Assembly: GCA_023142175.1 (NCBI GenBank)
Contig: JAGLJX010000161.1
Span: 1-7,793, forward strand
Direction of reading: 5' to 3'
Source: Emcibacter sp.
GTDB taxonomy: Bacteria; Pseudomonadota; Alphaproteobacteria; Sphingomonadales; Emcibacteraceae
Length of the DNA: 7,793 nt
The translations under genes and the position numbers were made by a program. The notes beneath the pieces are model-generated. The model was not told where the DNA came from. It ran no database searches and worked only from the letters and a program-made list of their open reading frames with translations. Positions 6,456 to 7,793 of this stretch are shown here, in pieces. Position 1 is the stretch's first letter. Every line of letters starts with the position of its first letter.

Positions 6456-7595
6456 ATGAAGGCCCTTATCAACGCCCGCATCCTGACCCCCCAAGGGTTC
6501 AAAGATAACCAAACTATCCTGTTTAGCCAGGGATCGATTGTGAAGTTATGTGATGATAAAGCGCGCCCGGAGGATGTCAGGATAGAACGTGACCTTTGCG
6601 GTATGACACTTCTGCCCGGCTTTATTGATCTTCAGGTTAATGGTGGTGGCGGGGTGTTGTTCAATGACAACCCCACTGTTGAAGGCATTGAGGCCATAGG
6701 ACAGGCCCACCGAAAATTCGGGACGACCGGTTTTTTCCCCACCCTGATCAGCGATGACCTGAGCGTTATGGCACAGGCGATAAATGCTGTTGAGGCGGCG
6801 ATTGCGCAAGGGGTTCCCGGTGTTCTTGGTATCCATTTGGAAGGGCCATTCTTGAATGAGAAGAAGCGTGGCGTGCATGATGCTTCGAAATTCAGGCAAA
6901 TTGATCAGGCAGCGGTGGATCTGATGTCCAGCCTTAAGGGCGGTAAGACCATTGTCACCCTTGCGCCTGAAACGACCACGCCCCAAATGATCCGGGCGCT
7001 CACCAAGCGTGGCGTTGTTGTCTCGGCGGGCCATAGTCTAGCCACTTATGATGATGCCCTAGCGGCGATGGATGCAGGGCTTAGCGGCTTTACCCATTTA
7101 TTTAATGCCATGGCTCCACTCGACAGCCGCGCTCCCGGCCTGATTACTGCGGCCCTTGAAGATGCGCGGGGCTGGTGTGGAATTATTGCGGACGGGCATC
7201 ATGTTCATAGGGCTATGTTGCATCTGGCTTTTCGGGCGAAGGCGGAAAAACAAATTTTCCTCGTTACCGATGCTATGCCAAGCGTTGGGGGCAAAGATAA
7301 AAGCTTTAGTCTGGGTGGCATAGAAATTGAGGTTTCAGATGGCAAATGTATAACGCCGGACGGCAGGCTAGCCGGATCGGATCTGGATATGATTACCGCG
7401 GTCAGGAACGCAATGGTTTTTCTGGATATTGATCTTGAGCAGGCAAGCCAGATGGCAAGCCTCATTCCGGCTCGTTTTATGACTATGCAGGATCAGTTGG
7501 GGGAAATACGCGAAGGGCTTCAGGCAGATTTCATTGTTCTGTCGTCAGAACAGGATGTCGTGGGAAGTTGGATTAAAGGACAGGTCCAAATCTGA
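6456..7595 (+). CDS. nagA: N-acetylglucosamine-6-phosphate deacetylase
   Basis: Amidohydrolase-fold enzyme that removes acetate from GlcNAc-6-phosphate to give glucosamine-6-phosphate, the substrate of the gene before it. The 379 residues match the usual length (E. coli 382). The N-terminal strand region ends in LLPGFIDLQVNGGGGVLFND (52-71). Metal ligands are Glu129 in HLEGPFLN, His193 in SAGHS and His214 in FTHLFNAM; ADGHHVH (245-251) provides the substrate-binding His, and Asp272 in LVTDAMP is the catalytic acid/base. LAGSDLDM (305-312) replaces the more common LAGS-AL-TM form but keeps the segment. The ATG follows the nagB-II stop by two bases, with GGAG (6441-6444) eleven bases upstream inside the preceding gene, so translational coupling is likely. 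The stop lies one base from that of the convergent regulator. Confidence 0.96.
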   Translation: MKALINARILTPQGFKDNQTILFSQGSIVKLCDDKARPEDVRIERDLCGMTLLPGFIDLQVNGGGGVLFNDNPTVEGIEAIGQAHRKFGTTGFFPTLISDDLSVMAQAINAVEAAIAQGVPGVLGIHLEGPFLNEKKRGVHDASKFRQIDQAAVDLMSSLKGGKTIVTLAPETTTPQMIRALTKRGVVVSAGHSLATYDDALAAMDAGLSGFTHLFNAMAPLDSRAPGLITAALEDARGWCGIIADGHHVHRAMLHLAFRAKAEKQIFLVTDAMPSVGGKDKSFSLGGIEIEVSDGKCITPDGRLAGSDLDMITAVRNAMVFLDIDLEQASQMASLIPARFMTMQDQLGEIREGLQADFIVLSSEQDVVGSWIKGQVQI

Positions 7596-7596
7596 T

Positions 7597-7793
7597 TTAT
7601 TGGATATTTTCCAGATTCATCACAAAGTCATAGCGGTCGCCCCGGTAGGCAGATCTGGTCAGTTCAACAGGCGTATTATCCTGAAGGTAAGAACGCCGTT
7701 CAATACGTAAAACTTCACTATTCTCCTCAACGGAGAGCAGTCCGGCTTCGGTGGGATTTGCCAGAGACGCCCGGACTTTCTGGGTTCCCTTAA
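7597..7793 (-). CDS. GntR/HutC-family transcriptional regulator, C-terminal UTRA end only (5' part outside window)
   Basis: Only the last 64 codons and the TAA (7597-7599) are inside the window. The translated tail contains VLRIERRSYLQDNTPVEL and then TRSAYRGDRYDFVMNL, which is the classic C-terminus of the UTRA effector domain of HutC-subfamily GntR regulators: the ERRSY strand, PVEL and the SxYRGDRYxF end. The DNA-binding winged helix would lie upstream, beyond the right edge. In this family UTRA domains bind small ligands, and for NagR/YvoA and DasR these are phosphorylated amino sugars. Next to nagA it is best read as a NagR/NagQ-like repressor of this locus, with GlcN-6-P or GlcNAc-6-P as probable inducer. 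That role is inferred from position and from the TGGTNT half-sites in the promoters. Confidence 0.85.
   Translation of the reverse strand, partial: KGTQKVRASLANPTEAGLLSVEENSEVLRIERRSYLQDNTPVELTRSAYRGDRYDFVMNLENIQ

Noticed and set aside
6546..7034. A 162-codon open frame antisense to nagA.
   Set aside because: It lies wholly inside nagA, whose motifs are complete; the antisense translation has no recognisable domain and no ribosome binding site was evident.
7597..7615. Small TGGA-TATTT-TCCA hairpin just after nagA as a terminator.
   Set aside because: The stem is only four base pairs, lies inside the regulator coding sequence and has no T-run.

Overview
The window is a compact amino-sugar catabolism locus from a Gram-negative bacterium. 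An outer-membrane TonB-dependent receptor, an AmiD-type lipoprotein amidase and a nag cluster without any PTS component suggest an alphaproteobacterium, or less likely a gammaproteobacterium, of moderate GC. That taxonomic call is an inference from gene content and was not tested.

Layout. Bases 1-959 (minus) hold most of an AmiD-like peptidoglycan amidase lipoprotein, cut by the left edge. A 349-base intergenic region (960-1308) is rich in short repeats and separates it from a divergent 982-residue TonB-dependent receptor with an N-terminal carboxypeptidase-regulatory-like domain (1309-4257, plus). A strong bidirectional terminator (about 4266-4316) lies between the receptor and a convergent BadF/BcrA-family amino-sugar kinase (4378-5229, minus). 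A 177-base divergent control region (5230-5406) then leads to a plus-strand pair: a SIS-family glucosamine-6-phosphate deaminase (NagB-II type, 5407-6453) and NagA (6456-7595), 2 bases apart. The last 64 codons of a GntR/HutC-family regulator with a UTRA effector domain come in convergently from the right edge (7597-7793, minus), one base from the nagA stop.

How the genes fit together. The receptor would bring an amino-sugar ligand, probably chitooligosaccharide or GlcNAc-containing material, across the outer membrane. Free GlcNAc in the cytoplasm would be phosphorylated by the kinase, deacetylated by NagA and deaminated/isomerised to fructose-6-phosphate by the SIS enzyme. No inner-membrane transporter or glycosidase lies inside the window. 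The regulator is the obvious candidate controller.

Most notable signal. Pairs of TGGTAT/TGGTCT-like half-sites in direct orientation, spaced exactly 11 bp, occur before the receptor (1115/1126 and 1177/1188) and before the nagB-II gene (5339/5350), with a degenerate pair inside the near-consensus kinase promoter (5266/5277). TGGTNT half-sites are the kind read by HutC-subfamily regulators such as DasR and NagR/YvoA, but those known sites are inverted repeats, so the 11-bp direct arrangement deserves a check. A 20-bp tandem repeat with a perfect TATAAT sits just before the receptor. Nothing points to a wholly new system: the enzymes are familiar and the interest lies in the regulation.
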